Positions 53,038 to 62,662 of a stretch of 64,000 nt of DNA are shown here, piece after piece; position 1 is the first letter of the stretch; the number at the start of each line of letters is the position of its first letter. The notes under the pieces were generated by a model. The model did no database searches. It worked only from the letters and a program-made list of their open reading frames with translations, and was not told the DNA's origin. The translations under genes and the position numbers were made by a program. The stretch comes from Geodermatophilus obscurus (GTDB lineage Bacteria > Actinomycetota > Actinomycetes > Mycobacteriales > Geodermatophilaceae), in the NCBI RefSeq assembly GCF_900115395.1, contig NZ_FOWE01000002.1, forward strand, positions 372,001 to 436,000, read 5' to 3'.

Positions 53038-54221
53038 CGGCCCCTCCCGAGCGGCAGGACGGCGTGCACCCGCCAGCCGCCGCCGGTGCGCGGGCCGGCC
53101 TCCAGTCGCCCGCGGTGCAGCTGCGCCCGCTCCTGCATGCCCCGCAGCCCCTGCCCGTGCCCGTCGTCGGCGGCCACGGCGGCCGCGGCGCCCCGGCCGT
53201 CGTCCAGTACCGACAGCTCCAGCGCGTCGTCGCGCCAGTGCAGCCGCACCCACGCCCGGGTGGAGGGGCCGGCGTGCTTGAGCACGTTGGTCAGCGACTC
53301 CTGCACGATCCGGTACACGGCCAGCTGCGGACCGGCCGCCATGGGCCGCGGCTCGCCCTCCACCAGCAGGTCGACGTCGAGCCCGCTGCCCCGGACGTCC
53401 TCGATGAGCGCCGGGACCGCCACGACGTCGGGCTGCGGGGCGTACTGCTCGGGGGAGCCGTCCCGGAGCACACCGAGCAGCGCCCGCATGTCGGCGAGCG
53501 CCTGGCGCCCGGTGGCGGCGATGGCCTCCAGCGCCCCGGTGGCCGCCTCGGGGTCGCTCCTGCCCGCGTAGCGGCCGCCGTCGGCCTGGGCGATGACCAC
53601 CGACAGGGAGTGCGCGACGACGTCGTGCATCTCGCGGGCGATCCGCGCCCGCTCGGCGGTGGCGGCCAGGCGCATCTCCTGGTCGCGCTCGATCTCCAGC
53701 AGCCGGGCCCGCTCGGCCAGGCCGACGAGCTCGCCGAGCCGGGAGCGGCGCAGCCGGCCCAGCGCCCAGGCCGCGACCACCGAGACGCTGATCGAGCCGA
53801 CGGTGACGAGCAGGGCCACGCCGTCGCCCGCCGACCACCAGCGCAGCGAGGCGAGGACCGCCCCGACCAGCCCGAGCGCCAGCCCCGCCCGTCCCGCCCA
53901 GGGCGGGCCGTAGGCGGCGAGCGCGTGGACCATGACCAGCGCCGCGACGTTCGCGGCGAGGAAGTCGGTGCCCGCGACCAGCTCGAACAGCCCGGCGGCG
54001 GTGACGACGGCGGCCGCGGGGACCGGTGCCCGTCGCCGCCAGGCCAGCGGGGCGACGAGCGCGACACCGATCAGGAAGGACACGGTCTCGCTCAGGTAGT
54101 ACGTCTGCGCCGGGACGACGACGGCGAAGAGCCCGACGGCCGCGGCGATCACCACGTCGACGGCGAACGGCCGCGCGCGCAGCGTCGCCGCGAGCTGCTC
54201 GAGGGGGAGGCGCTCGTCCAT
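53034..54221 (-). CDS. HisKA_3 sensor histidine kinase
   Basis: A 395-residue kinase with about five to six membrane helices in the first 160 residues and little extracytoplasmic sequence, so it may sense membrane state or act with the ABC exporter. The phospho-acceptor histidine is in ARIAREMHDVVAHSLSVVI. The ATPase has the N-box VQESLTNVLKHAGP and the glycine-rich loop GHGQGLRGMQERA. The ATG at 54221 follows TAGATT by 8 nt on this strand, so it is probably leaderless. Confidence 0.92.
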   Translation of the reverse strand: MDERLPLEQLAATLRARPFAVDVVIAAAVGLFAVVVPAQTYYLSETVSFLIGVALVAPLAWRRRAPVPAAAVVTAAGLFELVAGTDFLAANVAALVMVHALAAYGPPWAGRAGLALGLVGAVLASLRWWSAGDGVALLVTVGSISVSVVAAWALGRLRRSRLGELVGLAERARLLEIERDQEMRLAATAERARIAREMHDVVAHSLSVVIAQADGGRYAGRSDPEAATGALEAIAATGRQALADMRALLGVLRDGSPEQYAPQPDVVAVPALIEDVRGSGLDVDLLVEGEPRPMAAGPQLAVYRIVQESLTNVLKHAGPSTRAWVRLHWRDDALELSVLDDGRGAAAAVAADDGHGQGLRGMQERAQLHRGRLEAGPRTGGGWRVHAVLPLGRGR

Positions 54222-54229
54222 CGGCGCCG

Positions 54230-54235
54230 AATCTA
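54230..54235 (-). promoter_or_regulatory. -10 box of the two-component operon (leaderless)
   Basis: On the minus strand TAGATT ends 8 nt before the kinase ATG at 54221. Confidence 0.45.
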
Positions 54236-54302
54236 GGCAGCGCGGCGGCGTCCGTCGTCCACCCGGGGGAGGACCCGCCGGTCGTCCCCGGGGACGAGGG
54301 CG

Positions 54303-54800
54303 TCAGCGGCCGAGGTGGCGCAGCAGGGTCTCGCCGACGTCCCGCATCGCCGCGATCTGCTGCGGGGAGAGCTGGTCGAACAGGTGGGTCCGCACGCTCT
54401 CGACGTGGATCGGCGCCGCGGCCTCGAGCGCGGCGAAGCCCTCGTCGGTGAGCACGGCCAGCAGGCCGCGGCCGTCCTCGGGGCACTCCTGGCGGCGCAC
54501 CCAGCCGCGCTCCTCCAGCCGGGAGACCGCGTGCGACAGGCGGCTGCGGGAGGACAGGCAGCGGTCGGCCAGCTCGCTCATCCGCATCATGCGGTCGGGG
54601 GTCTCCGACAGCTGCACGAGGATCTCGTAGTAGGCGCTCGGGATGCCGGTCGAACGCACCAGGTCGCGCTCGAGCCGGTCCTGCAGCATCTGGGTGCTGT
54701 GCAGCCAGGCCCGCCAGGCCAGCTGCTCCCCGTCGTCGAGCCAGCGCGTGCCCGCGGGGACGTGCCCGGCACCGGTGGCGGGCGACACCTCGGTCGTCAT
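54303..54800 (-). CDS. MarR-family regulator
   Basis: A 165-residue winged-helix regulator. The DNA-binding region has MMRMSELADRCLSSRSRLSHAVSRLEERGWVRRQECPEDGRGLLAVLTDEG, the classic MarR helix-turn-helix and wing. The N-terminus of about 25 residues is extra. The ATG at 54800 follows TACCCT by 6 nt (leaderless), with TTGAGG 18 nt further upstream as a -35. It is divergent from the YceI gene, and a nested inverted repeat lies between them; self-repression and control of yceI are likely. Confidence 0.9.
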   Translation of the reverse strand: MTTEVSPATGAGHVPAGTRWLDDGEQLAWRAWLHSTQMLQDRLERDLVRSTGIPSAYYEILVQLSETPDRMMRMSELADRCLSSRSRLSHAVSRLEERGWVRRQECPEDGRGLLAVLTDEGFAALEAAAPIHVESVRTHLFDQLSPQQIAAMRDVGETLLRHLGR

Positions 54801-54806
54801 GCCCCC

Positions 54807-54812
54807 AGGGTA
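54807..54812 (-). promoter_or_regulatory. -10 box of the MarR gene (leaderless)
   Basis: On the minus strand TACCCT ends 6 nt before the ATG, with TTGAGG as a possible -35 at 18-nt spacing. Confidence 0.5.
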
Positions 54813-54834
54813 CTGGCGGAATAGTCAAGCCCTC

Positions 54835-54862
54835 AACTACGCTACGGGCGCCGTAGGTAGTT
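54835..54862. promoter_or_regulatory. Nested dyad, probable MarR operator
   Basis: AACTAC and GTAGTT enclose CTACGG, GCG, CCGTAG, giving two concentric perfect inverted repeats with one extra base on the left. It lies between the divergent MarR and YceI genes, upstream of both starts. A weaker TAGT/ACTA pair lies beside it at about 54823-54840. Confidence 0.6.
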
Positions 54863-54890
54863 CGACGCTCAACCACTGAGAGGGTCCACC

Positions 54891-55454
54891 ATGACCGCCA
54901 GCACCGCCGTCCAGATCCCCGGGTACCTCGCCGGCACCTGGGACATCGACGCCACCCACTCCACCGTCGGCTTCTCCGTGCGCCACATGATGGTGAGCAA
55001 GGTCCGCGGCTACTTCACGGAGTTCTCCGGCGAGATCGTCACCGCCGAGGACCCGGCGCAGTCGTCGGTCAGCGCCACGATCGACATGGACTCGATCGAC
55101 ACCCGCCAGGAGCAGCGCGACGCGCACATCCGCTCCGCGGACTTCTTCGACGTCGGCAACCACACCGTCATGACCTTCCGCTCGGCCCGGGTCGTCACCG
55201 ACGGTGCGGACTGGGCGGTCGAGGGCGACCTGACCATCAAGGGCATCACCAAGCCGGTCACCCTCAGCCTCGAGGTCAACGGCTTCGGCCCCGACGCCTA
55301 CGGCGGCACCCGCGCCGGCTTCAGCGCCCGCACGTCCATCTCCCGCAAGGCCTACGGCGTCGACATCGACCTGCCGATGGACGGCGGCGGCGTCGTCGTC
55401 GGCGACAAGATCGACGTCGAGCTCGAGATCGAGGCCGTGCTCCGCACCGCCTGA
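54891..55454 (+). CDS. YceI-family protein
   Basis: A lipocalin-like beta-barrel protein of 187 residues that binds polyisoprenoid or other lipids in related structures. It shows the family pattern GTWDIDATHSTVGFSVRHMMVSKVRGYF, the central FFDVGNHTVMTFRS and the later GDLTIKGITKPVTLSLEVNG. No signal peptide is visible, so it is cytoplasmic here, unlike the E. coli protein. GAGAGGG lies 6-7 nt before the ATG. Divergent from MarR and probably under its control, a pairing that often responds to stress. Confidence 0.9.
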   Translation: MTASTAVQIPGYLAGTWDIDATHSTVGFSVRHMMVSKVRGYFTEFSGEIVTAEDPAQSSVSATIDMDSIDTRQEQRDAHIRSADFFDVGNHTVMTFRSARVVTDGADWAVEGDLTIKGITKPVTLSLEVNGFGPDAYGGTRAGFSARTSISRKAYGVDIDLPMDGGGVVVGDKIDVELEIEAVLRTA

Positions 55455-55458
55455 GCAA

Positions 55459-55514
55459 GGACCCTCCTGCCCCCCACCGCTCGCAGGCTCGCGGCGGGCC
55501 CCTGCAGGAGGGCC
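55459..55514 (+). terminator. Hairpin element, copy B (after the YceI gene)
   Basis: Same element as at 28545-28602. Outer stem CCCTCCTGC (55462-55470) with GCAGGAGGG (55504-55512), extended by GG/CC around a bulged A. The interior is again 33 nt with CCCCCCACCGCTCGC conserved. Stem bases differ from copy A on both sides so that pairing is kept. Confidence 0.7.
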
Positions 55515-55522
55515 ACCCCGAA

Positions 55523-55553
55523 GGGCCCCGGACGCACGTCGCGTCCGGGGCCC
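55523..55553 (+). terminator. Second terminator after the YceI gene
   Basis: GGGCCCCGGACGC and GCGTCCGGGGCCC form a perfect 13-bp stem with a 5-nt loop. It follows copy B of the hairpin element by 8 nt; a T-run is missing, as usual here. Confidence 0.7.
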
Positions 55554-55579
55554 TCGCGCGTCCCGGGGACACTGGGGTC

Positions 55580-55912
55580 ATGACGACGTCCGTGCTGACC
55601 CGCGCCCGCACCCGGCTGTCCTCCGCCGCCCTCGTCGCCGTCGGGCTGGCCGCCGGCTTCGGCGTCGCCCAGGGCACCGGCGTCCGGGCGCTCGGCGGCG
55701 CGGTGTTCGCCGCCGCCGGCGTGGGCGCGGCCGCCCTGTGGGTGCAGCGCCGCGGCTGGGCGGTCGCGCTGGGCCTCGGCGCGCTCTACGTCGGTGCCTT
55801 CGTGCTCGCGCACGTGCTCGCCATCGGTGCCGGACTGCCGGCCTGGCTGGCCGTCGGCCTGGTGACGGTGGTCGCCGCCGGGGTGACCTACGTCGTCGCC
55901 GACCGCCACTGA
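55580..55912 (+). CDS. Small membrane protein, function unknown
   Basis: A 110-residue protein with four hydrophobic helices (about 15-35, 38-53, 60-80 and 85-105) and short loops. It contains RRGWAVALGLGALYVGAFVLAHVLA. No family recognised. The weak -10-like GACACT lies 6 nt before the ATG. Confidence 0.6.
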   Translation: MTTSVLTRARTRLSSAALVAVGLAAGFGVAQGTGVRALGGAVFAAAGVGAAALWVQRRGWAVALGLGALYVGAFVLAHVLAIGAGLPAWLAVGLVTVVAAGVTYVVADRH

Positions 55913-56235
55913 CGCGGTACGCCGGCGCCGCGGGTCGGTGACGCTGCCGGCCTGGTGCCGGGCGGCGGCCTGGTGCTGGGCGGCGGCCTCCGCCACCTGC
56001 GGACCGCCGAGCGGCTCCGGGCGGGCTGGAGGAGCGTCTCGCGCAGGTCCGGGGCGGTGAGTCCGGTCACGATCCCCGCCGCAGGGGTGACCTCCGCCCC
56101 GGGCGGGCCCCACGACCGGGGGGAGCACGCGACCGGAGCCCCTACAGTGGGAAGGTCGCCGAGCAGGCGGCTGTTGGACCCAGTGCCGGGCGCGTGGACG
56201 CGCCGACCCCCTGATCTCCTGAGGTGCCTCTCCGC
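55913..56235 (+). promoter_or_regulatory. Leader region of typA
   Basis: About 320 bp without a supported gene. It holds two and a half copies of a GGCCTGGTGCNGGGCGGC-like unit (55950-55998) and further GC-rich inverted repeats. A -10 box TACAGT at 56143-56148 would start a leader of about 80 nt before the typA ATG. GAGG at 56221-56224 is the ribosome site. Confidence 0.45.
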
Positions 56236-58125
<1,890 letters not shown>

Positions 58126-58130
58126 CGGCG

Positions 58131-58165
58131 CGAACGCCTCTCCGCGACCCGCGGGGAGGCGTTCG
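58131..58165 (+). terminator. typA terminator
   Basis: CGAACGCCTC and GAGGCGTTCG at the base plus CCGCG/CGCGG inside make a stem of about 16 bp with loop ACC. It lies 6 nt after the typA stop. Confidence 0.8.
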
Positions 58166-58175
58166 TATGTTCGCG

Positions 58176-58204
58176 TTGACATGCCGGTGGCGCGTCCATA
58201 GCGT
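58176..58204 (+). promoter_or_regulatory. Promoter of the aldose-epimerase gene
   Basis: TTGACA, 17 nt, TAGCGT: a full -35 and a TANNNT -10 at ideal spacing. The transcript would start near 58211, giving a leader of about 120 nt before the ATG at 58330. Confidence 0.65.
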
Positions 58205-58329
58205 CGGGCGGTGTTCCACAGGTCACACCACGGGGGAGTCGGGGCCACGTCGTCGCGGATGCGAGGGCCCGGCAGTGGCCTGGCCACCGTGCGACGACGC
58301 CGGTGGACCGCTACGGACACGGAGTCCCC

Positions 58330-59583
58330 ATGGCCCGACCGCCGCTCCTTCCCCAGCCCCCTGCCCTCGACCCGGGGTCGCGCAGACCGAGACGGCGGTG
58401 GTTGGTCCCCGTGCTCGGCGCCGGCCTGCTCGCCGGCGGCCTCGTGGCACCGGCCAGCGCCACGCCCGCTGACGACGACGACGGGACGGGAGGCGACGTG
58501 ACCGCGACCGTCGAGCCCTTCGGCAACACCCCTGACGGCACCCCGGTGGAGCGCTGGACGCTCGCCAACGGCGACGTGACCATGAAGGTGCTCAGCTACG
58601 GCGGGGTCATCCAGACCCTCGAGGCGCCCGACGCCTTCGGGCGGACCGAGAACGTGGTCCTCGGCTTCCCCGACCTCGAGGGCTACGTCTCCGCCGACGA
58701 CCCCTACTTCGGCTCGCTCATCGGCCGCTTCGGCAACCGCATCGCCGAGGGCCACTTCACCCTGGACGGCGAGACGTACCAGCTGCCGCTCAACGACGGC
58801 CCCAACACCCTGCACGGCGGCCCCGGCGGCTTCTCCGAGCGCGTCTGGACCATCACCGACGTCAGCGACGACGACGTGGCCGCGCTCCGGCTCGAGCTGG
58901 TCAGCGAGGCCGGCGACCAGGGCTTCCCCGGCACCCTGACCACGGCGGTCACCTACACCCTGGACGCCGAGGCGCGGCTCACCGTGCACTACGAGGCCAC
59001 CACCGACGCCCCCACCGTCGTCAATCTCACGCAGCACACCTACTGGAACCTGGCCGGTGAGGGCTCCGGCGACGTCTACGACCACCTGCTGCAGCTGAAC
59101 GCCAGCGGCTTCACCCCGGTCGACGAGACGCTCATCCCGACCGGCGAGATCGCCCCGGTGGAGGGCACGCCCTTCGACTTCCGCGAGCCCACCGCCATCG
59201 GCGAGCGCATCCGGGTCGCCGACCAGCAGGTGCTCTACGGCCAGGGCTACGACCACAACTGGGCGCTCGACCGCGAGGACGACGGCGCGCGGGAGGGCTC
59301 CGACAGCGAGGACGCCCTCGAGCAGGCGGCCGTGCTGCACGACCCGGAGAGCGGCCGGACGCTGCGGATCCTCACCACCGAGCCCGGCATCCAGTTCTAC
59401 TCGGGCAACTTCCTCGACGGCACGCTCGTGGGCACCGGCGGCGGGGTCTACCGGCAGGGCGACGGGCTGGCGCTGGAGACCCAGCACTTCCCGGACTCGC
59501 CGAACCAGCCGGACTTCCCCTCGACGGAGCTGCGCCCGGGCGAGACCTACGACAGCACCACGGTCTTCGAGCTGGGCAGCTGA
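58330..59583 (+). CDS. galM: Secreted aldose 1-epimerase (galactose mutarotase family)
   Basis: A mutarotase-fold protein, 417 residues, that interconverts alpha- and beta-anomers of aldoses such as galactose or glucose. The N-terminus has a twin-arginine-like basic block (RRPRRRWLVP) and a hydrophobic segment ending in ASA, so it is exported, unlike most cytoplasmic GalM. Family motifs: SYGGVIQTLEAPD, GRFGNRIAEGHF, GPNTLHGGPGGF with the catalytic histidine, NLTQHTYWNLAG (second histidine) and LALETQHFPDSPNQPDFP with the terminal acid region. ATG 58330 has GGAG 5-9 nt upstream. A hairpin terminator follows. Confidence 0.9.
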   Translation: MARPPLLPQPPALDPGSRRPRRRWLVPVLGAGLLAGGLVAPASATPADDDDGTGGDVTATVEPFGNTPDGTPVERWTLANGDVTMKVLSYGGVIQTLEAPDAFGRTENVVLGFPDLEGYVSADDPYFGSLIGRFGNRIAEGHFTLDGETYQLPLNDGPNTLHGGPGGFSERVWTITDVSDDDVAALRLELVSEAGDQGFPGTLTTAVTYTLDAEARLTVHYEATTDAPTVVNLTQHTYWNLAGEGSGDVYDHLLQLNASGFTPVDETLIPTGEIAPVEGTPFDFREPTAIGERIRVADQQVLYGQGYDHNWALDREDDGAREGSDSEDALEQAAVLHDPESGRTLRILTTEPGIQFYSGNFLDGTLVGTGGGVYRQGDGLALETQHFPDSPNQPDFPSTELRPGETYDSTTVFELGS

Positions 59584-59588
59584 GTCCC

Positions 59589-59622
59589 GGCGCTCCCGCG
59601 GACCCCGGTCCGCGGGAGCGCC
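59589..59622 (+). terminator. Terminator after the aldose epimerase
   Basis: GGCGCTCCCGCGGAC and GTCCGCGGGAGCGCC form a perfect 15-bp stem with a 4-nt loop, 5 nt after the stop. Confidence 0.75.
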
Positions 59623-59766
59623 GTGACCAGACCGTGACCGGTCGTGATGACGAGCCGTAGCGGTCCGACAGGCCAGGACGCCACGCGCGGGGGCACACCG
59701 ACACGCCGACCTACGGTCGTCCGGTGGGCCCGGACGCGGGCCCGCGAGGCGAGCAGGAGGCAGCTG

Positions 59767-60276
59767 ATGACGACGACCCGGATGGCGCGCGGGGAGGACG
59801 GGTTCCGCGGGGGCATCGACGTCCGGGTGAGCCTGCGGGCCGACGCCGGGTCGGGGGAGAACGCCCTCGACGGCGCATGGTTCCCCCGCAGCCGCGACCT
59901 CGCCGTCGAGGTCCCCGAGCTCGTGGCGGCACTGGACCGCCGCGGGATCCGCGTCGAGCGGTTCACCCACGCGCTGGAGCCGTGGCTGCCCGCGCCGCGC
60001 AAGCTCGTCGTCGACGGCCGCGTCGTGCGCACCGGCGGGTTCCGCAGCATGGACCCCGGCGTGGTGTGCCTGAGCTGGGCCGGCGGCAGCCGGGTCGCCG
60101 ACCTGCTGGTGGTGCCGCCGGAGACCGACGTCATCACCGGTGTCCGCGCGCTGCGGCTGTGCACCCGCCGCGGCCTGCCGCGCTCGCCGCAGATGCTGCT
60201 CGCCGCCGCCCGCTCCCAGCCGCTGCCGCAGGTCCCCGACGTGCCGGTCACCCGCGCCGTCTCACCCGCGGTCTGA
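59767..60276 (+). CDS. DUF5994-like protein
   Basis: A 169-residue protein resembling a group of actinobacterial proteins named DUF5994. Typical blocks are LDGAWFPRSRDLAVEVPELVAALD, RKLVVDGRVVRTGGFRSMDPGVVCLSW and LLVVPPETD. It may adopt a small beta-rich fold; function unknown. The ATG at 59767 has AGGAGG 6 nt upstream, while upstream in-frame starts lack one. Confidence 0.72.
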   Translation: MTTTRMARGEDGFRGGIDVRVSLRADAGSGENALDGAWFPRSRDLAVEVPELVAALDRRGIRVERFTHALEPWLPAPRKLVVDGRVVRTGGFRSMDPGVVCLSWAGGSRVADLLVVPPETDVITGVRALRLCTRRGLPRSPQMLLAAARSQPLPQVPDVPVTRAVSPAV

Positions 60277-60368
60277 GCGCGCCGTCCGAGCCCGCCGTCT
60301 CGGCCTTCCGTCTCGGCCCTCCGTGAACCGGCTGGACGGCGGCCGGGTGGCTGGGCTGGGCTGCGTGC

Positions 60369-61352
60369 ATGCGACTCCTGGTCCTCGGTGGCACCGCGTT
60401 CCTCGGCCGGCACGTCACGACGGCGGCGCTCGACCGCGGTCACGAGGTGGCCACCTTCACCCGCGGCGTCTCCGGGGACCCACCCGAGGGCGCCCGTCCC
60501 CTGCACGGTGACCGCGACGACCCGGACGCGCTGCCGGCGGCGCTGGGGCGGTGGCGGCCGGACCTGGTCGTCGACACCTCGTGCCGGACCCGCGCCGCCG
60601 CCCGCAACGCGGCCGCCGTCCTGGGCGGGGTGGCCGGCTACGCCTTCGTCAGCAGCCTCAACGCCTACCGGAACTGGCCGCCCGGGCCGGTCGGGGCGGA
60701 GGACGGCGAGCCGACCTGGGACAGCGAGGACGACGCCTACGGGCCGAACAAGGCCTTCGCCGAGCGCGTGATCGGTACGGCGGTCGGCGACGGCTTCCTG
60801 ACCGCGCGGGCAGGACTCGTCGTCGGCCCCTACGACTACGTGTACCGGCTGGGGTGGTGGCTGGCCCGGACCGCGCGCGGCGGCCGCGTCGTCGTCCCGG
60901 ACGAGGGCATGGACCAGCCCATCGCGCTGGTCGACGCCCGCGACCTCGCCGGGTGGCTCGTCGCCCTGGCCGAGCGGGGGCAGGGCGGCGCGGTGAACGC
61001 GACCGGCCCGGCCGGGATGACCACCCTCGCCGGCCTGCTGGACGTCTGCCGCGACGTCACCGGCGGCGACGTCGAGTGGGTCCGGGTCCCCGAGGCCGAC
61101 CTCGAGGCGGCCGGCGTGCAGCCGTGGCAGCACCTGCCGCTGTGGCTGCCGCAGGCCACGGCCCGCACCGCCTGGGACGTCGACACGTCCCGCGCCCGGG
61201 AGCTCGGCCTGGCGGCGCGGCCGCTGGCCGCGTCGGTCGCCGACACGTGGGCGTGGCAGCAGACCGACACGCGGCCGCGGTACTCACCCATGGGCCTGCC
61301 GGCCCCCGGCCTGCCCGCGGACCTGGAGGCCGCGCTGCTGGCCGGCCGCTGA
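60369..61352 (+). CDS. NAD-dependent epimerase/dehydratase-like protein
   Basis: An extended short-chain dehydrogenase/reductase fold, 327 residues. N-terminal Rossmann motif LVLGGTAFLGRHV (GxxxxxG), then VVDTSCRTRAAARNA, the catalytic-like YGPNKAFAERVI with tyrosine and lysine, and a substrate domain with VDARDLAGWLVALAERGQGG. Members modify sugar nucleotides or act as reductases; the substrate is unknown. No clear ribosome site precedes the ATG. It faces the TauE gene convergently with a shared hairpin between. Confidence 0.83.
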   Translation: MRLLVLGGTAFLGRHVTTAALDRGHEVATFTRGVSGDPPEGARPLHGDRDDPDALPAALGRWRPDLVVDTSCRTRAAARNAAAVLGGVAGYAFVSSLNAYRNWPPGPVGAEDGEPTWDSEDDAYGPNKAFAERVIGTAVGDGFLTARAGLVVGPYDYVYRLGWWLARTARGGRVVVPDEGMDQPIALVDARDLAGWLVALAERGQGGAVNATGPAGMTTLAGLLDVCRDVTGGDVEWVRVPEADLEAAGVQPWQHLPLWLPQATARTAWDVDTSRARELGLAARPLAASVADTWAWQQTDTRPRYSPMGLPAPGLPADLEAALLAGR

Positions 61353-61357
61353 GACGC

Positions 61358-61396
61358 GGGGAGGCCCCGCCCGGCAGTGCCGGACGAGGCCTCCCC
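61358..61396. terminator. Bidirectional terminator
   Basis: GGGGAGGCC and GGCCTCCCC form the outer stem and CCGG/CCGG a small inner stem, between the convergent epimerase and TauE genes. Confidence 0.7.
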
Positions 61397-61406
61397 GTGG
61401 GCTCGG

Positions 61407-62414
61407 CTAGGCCGGCGGTGCCTGCGGGCGGCCGGCCCGGAGGCTGCGCTCGAGGTCGGCGGCGTCGGCTGCGTCCGGCGCGTGCAGCCGCCGCTCGTCC
61501 TCGGCCAGCCGCGCGGCCTCGGCGGCCAGGGCGTCGGCCGACTCCTGCGCCCGGTCCTTGCGGAACTGGCTGTAGGAGTGGGCGACCGCGGCGGCCCAGA
61601 CCAGGTAGATCGCCGCGTAGACGGCGTAGCGGACGGGGTCGGAGGCGTCGATCCAGTCGCTGCGCAGCAGGGTGCGGGTGTTGGTCAGCACGATGATCCC
61701 GCCGACCAGCGAGCCGAGCAGGCGCGGCGGCACGTGCCGGACCAGCCAGGCGGCCAGCGGTGCGGCGACCAGGCCGCCGAGGAGGAGGGCGGCGACCCAG
61801 GCGAAGTCGATGCCCTGCGAGCCGAGCGCGAGGAGGAACCCGAGGCTGGCCGACAGGGCGACCAGGAACTCGGAGGTGTCGATGGAGCCGATCACCTTGC
61901 GCGGCTCCATGCGGCCGCTGGCCAGCAGCGCCGGGGTGCCGACCGGCCCCCAGCCGCCGCCGCCGGTGGCGTCGACGAAGCCGGCCACCAGGCCGAGGGG
62001 CCCGAGGAACCGCTTGCGGACCGGCTTGCCGAGGTTGCGGCGGTCGATGCCGCGGAGGGTGAAGCGGACCAGCAGGTACACGCCGAGCGACAGCAGGATC
62101 AGCGACATCACCGGCGCGGCGACCTCGGTGGAGAGGGTGGACAGCACGGTCGCGCCGGCGAAGGCACCGACCGCGCCGGGCACGCCGACCCTGGCGACGA
62201 CCTTCCAGTCGACGTTGCCGAACTTCCAGTGCGACAGGCCCGACGCCAGCGTCGTGCCGATCTCCGCGAGGTGGATGGTCGCCGAGGCGGCGGCCGGGTT
62301 GGTGCCGATGGCCAGCAGCAGCGTCGTCGAGGTGACGCCGTAGGCCATGCCGAGACTGCCGTCGACGAGTTGGGCGCCGAGTCCGGCGAGGGCGAGCAGG
62401 ATCAGGGTCTTCAC
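61407..62414 (-). CDS. TauE/SafE-family sulfite/anion exporter
   Basis: An integral membrane exporter of sulfite or organosulfonate-type anions, 335 residues with about eight to nine helices and a soluble charged C-terminus. The N-terminal half has LVDGSLGMAYGVTSTTLL and the second half the repeat GFVDATGGGGWGPVGTPALLA, the inverted repeat pair of this family. GTG at 62414 has GGAG 8 nt upstream. TAG stop. A short cysteine-containing leader peptide frame (62508-62591) lies 93 nt upstream, suggesting that expression follows cysteine or sulfur supply. Confidence 0.9.
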   Translation of the reverse strand: MKTLILLALAGLGAQLVDGSLGMAYGVTSTTLLLAIGTNPAAASATIHLAEIGTTLASGLSHWKFGNVDWKVVARVGVPGAVGAFAGATVLSTLSTEVAAPVMSLILLSLGVYLLVRFTLRGIDRRNLGKPVRKRFLGPLGLVAGFVDATGGGGWGPVGTPALLASGRMEPRKVIGSIDTSEFLVALSASLGFLLALGSQGIDFAWVAALLLGGLVAAPLAAWLVRHVPPRLLGSLVGGIIVLTNTRTLLRSDWIDASDPVRYAVYAAIYLVWAAAVAHSYSQFRKDRAQESADALAAEAARLAEDERRLHAPDAADAADLERSLRAGRPQAPPA

Positions 62415-62507
62415 GGGGCTGACTCCGGGGAGGGGGCGCCGAGGGCGCGCGGCAGCGCAGCGCGACGGCGGGGACGAGCGGGGGAGCGCCGGGGACGGCG
62501 CGGGAGG

Positions 62508-62591
62508 TCAGCGGCCCGGACAGGCGGCGGTGCAGACACGCAGCAGGTCGACGTGGATCCGCCCCACGAGGAGCACCACCGTCGCCGCCAC
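62508..62591 (-). CDS. Cysteine-containing leader peptide upstream of TauE/SafE
   Basis: A 27-residue peptide ending GRIHVDLLRVCTAACPGR. The R-x-H-V-D-L-L-R-x-C core matches the putative leader peptides seen before sulfur-assimilation genes in actinobacteria, where ribosome stalling at cysteine codons tunes the gene that follows. The GTG at 62591 is assumed; in-frame GTGs further in are possible. A near-consensus -10 (TAGACA) ends 8 nt upstream, so it may be leaderless. The 93-nt gap to the exporter is GC-rich and contains CTCC-CC-GGAG, which could hide the exporter's ribosome site. Confidence 0.7.
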   Translation of the reverse strand: MAATVVLLVGRIHVDLLRVCTAACPGR

Positions 62592-62662
62592 GGGGCGTAT
62601 GTCTACCAGATCGGTCGGGATTGTCCGACCCGGGTCCCGCAGGGTGGGACGGACGCGGCCGG

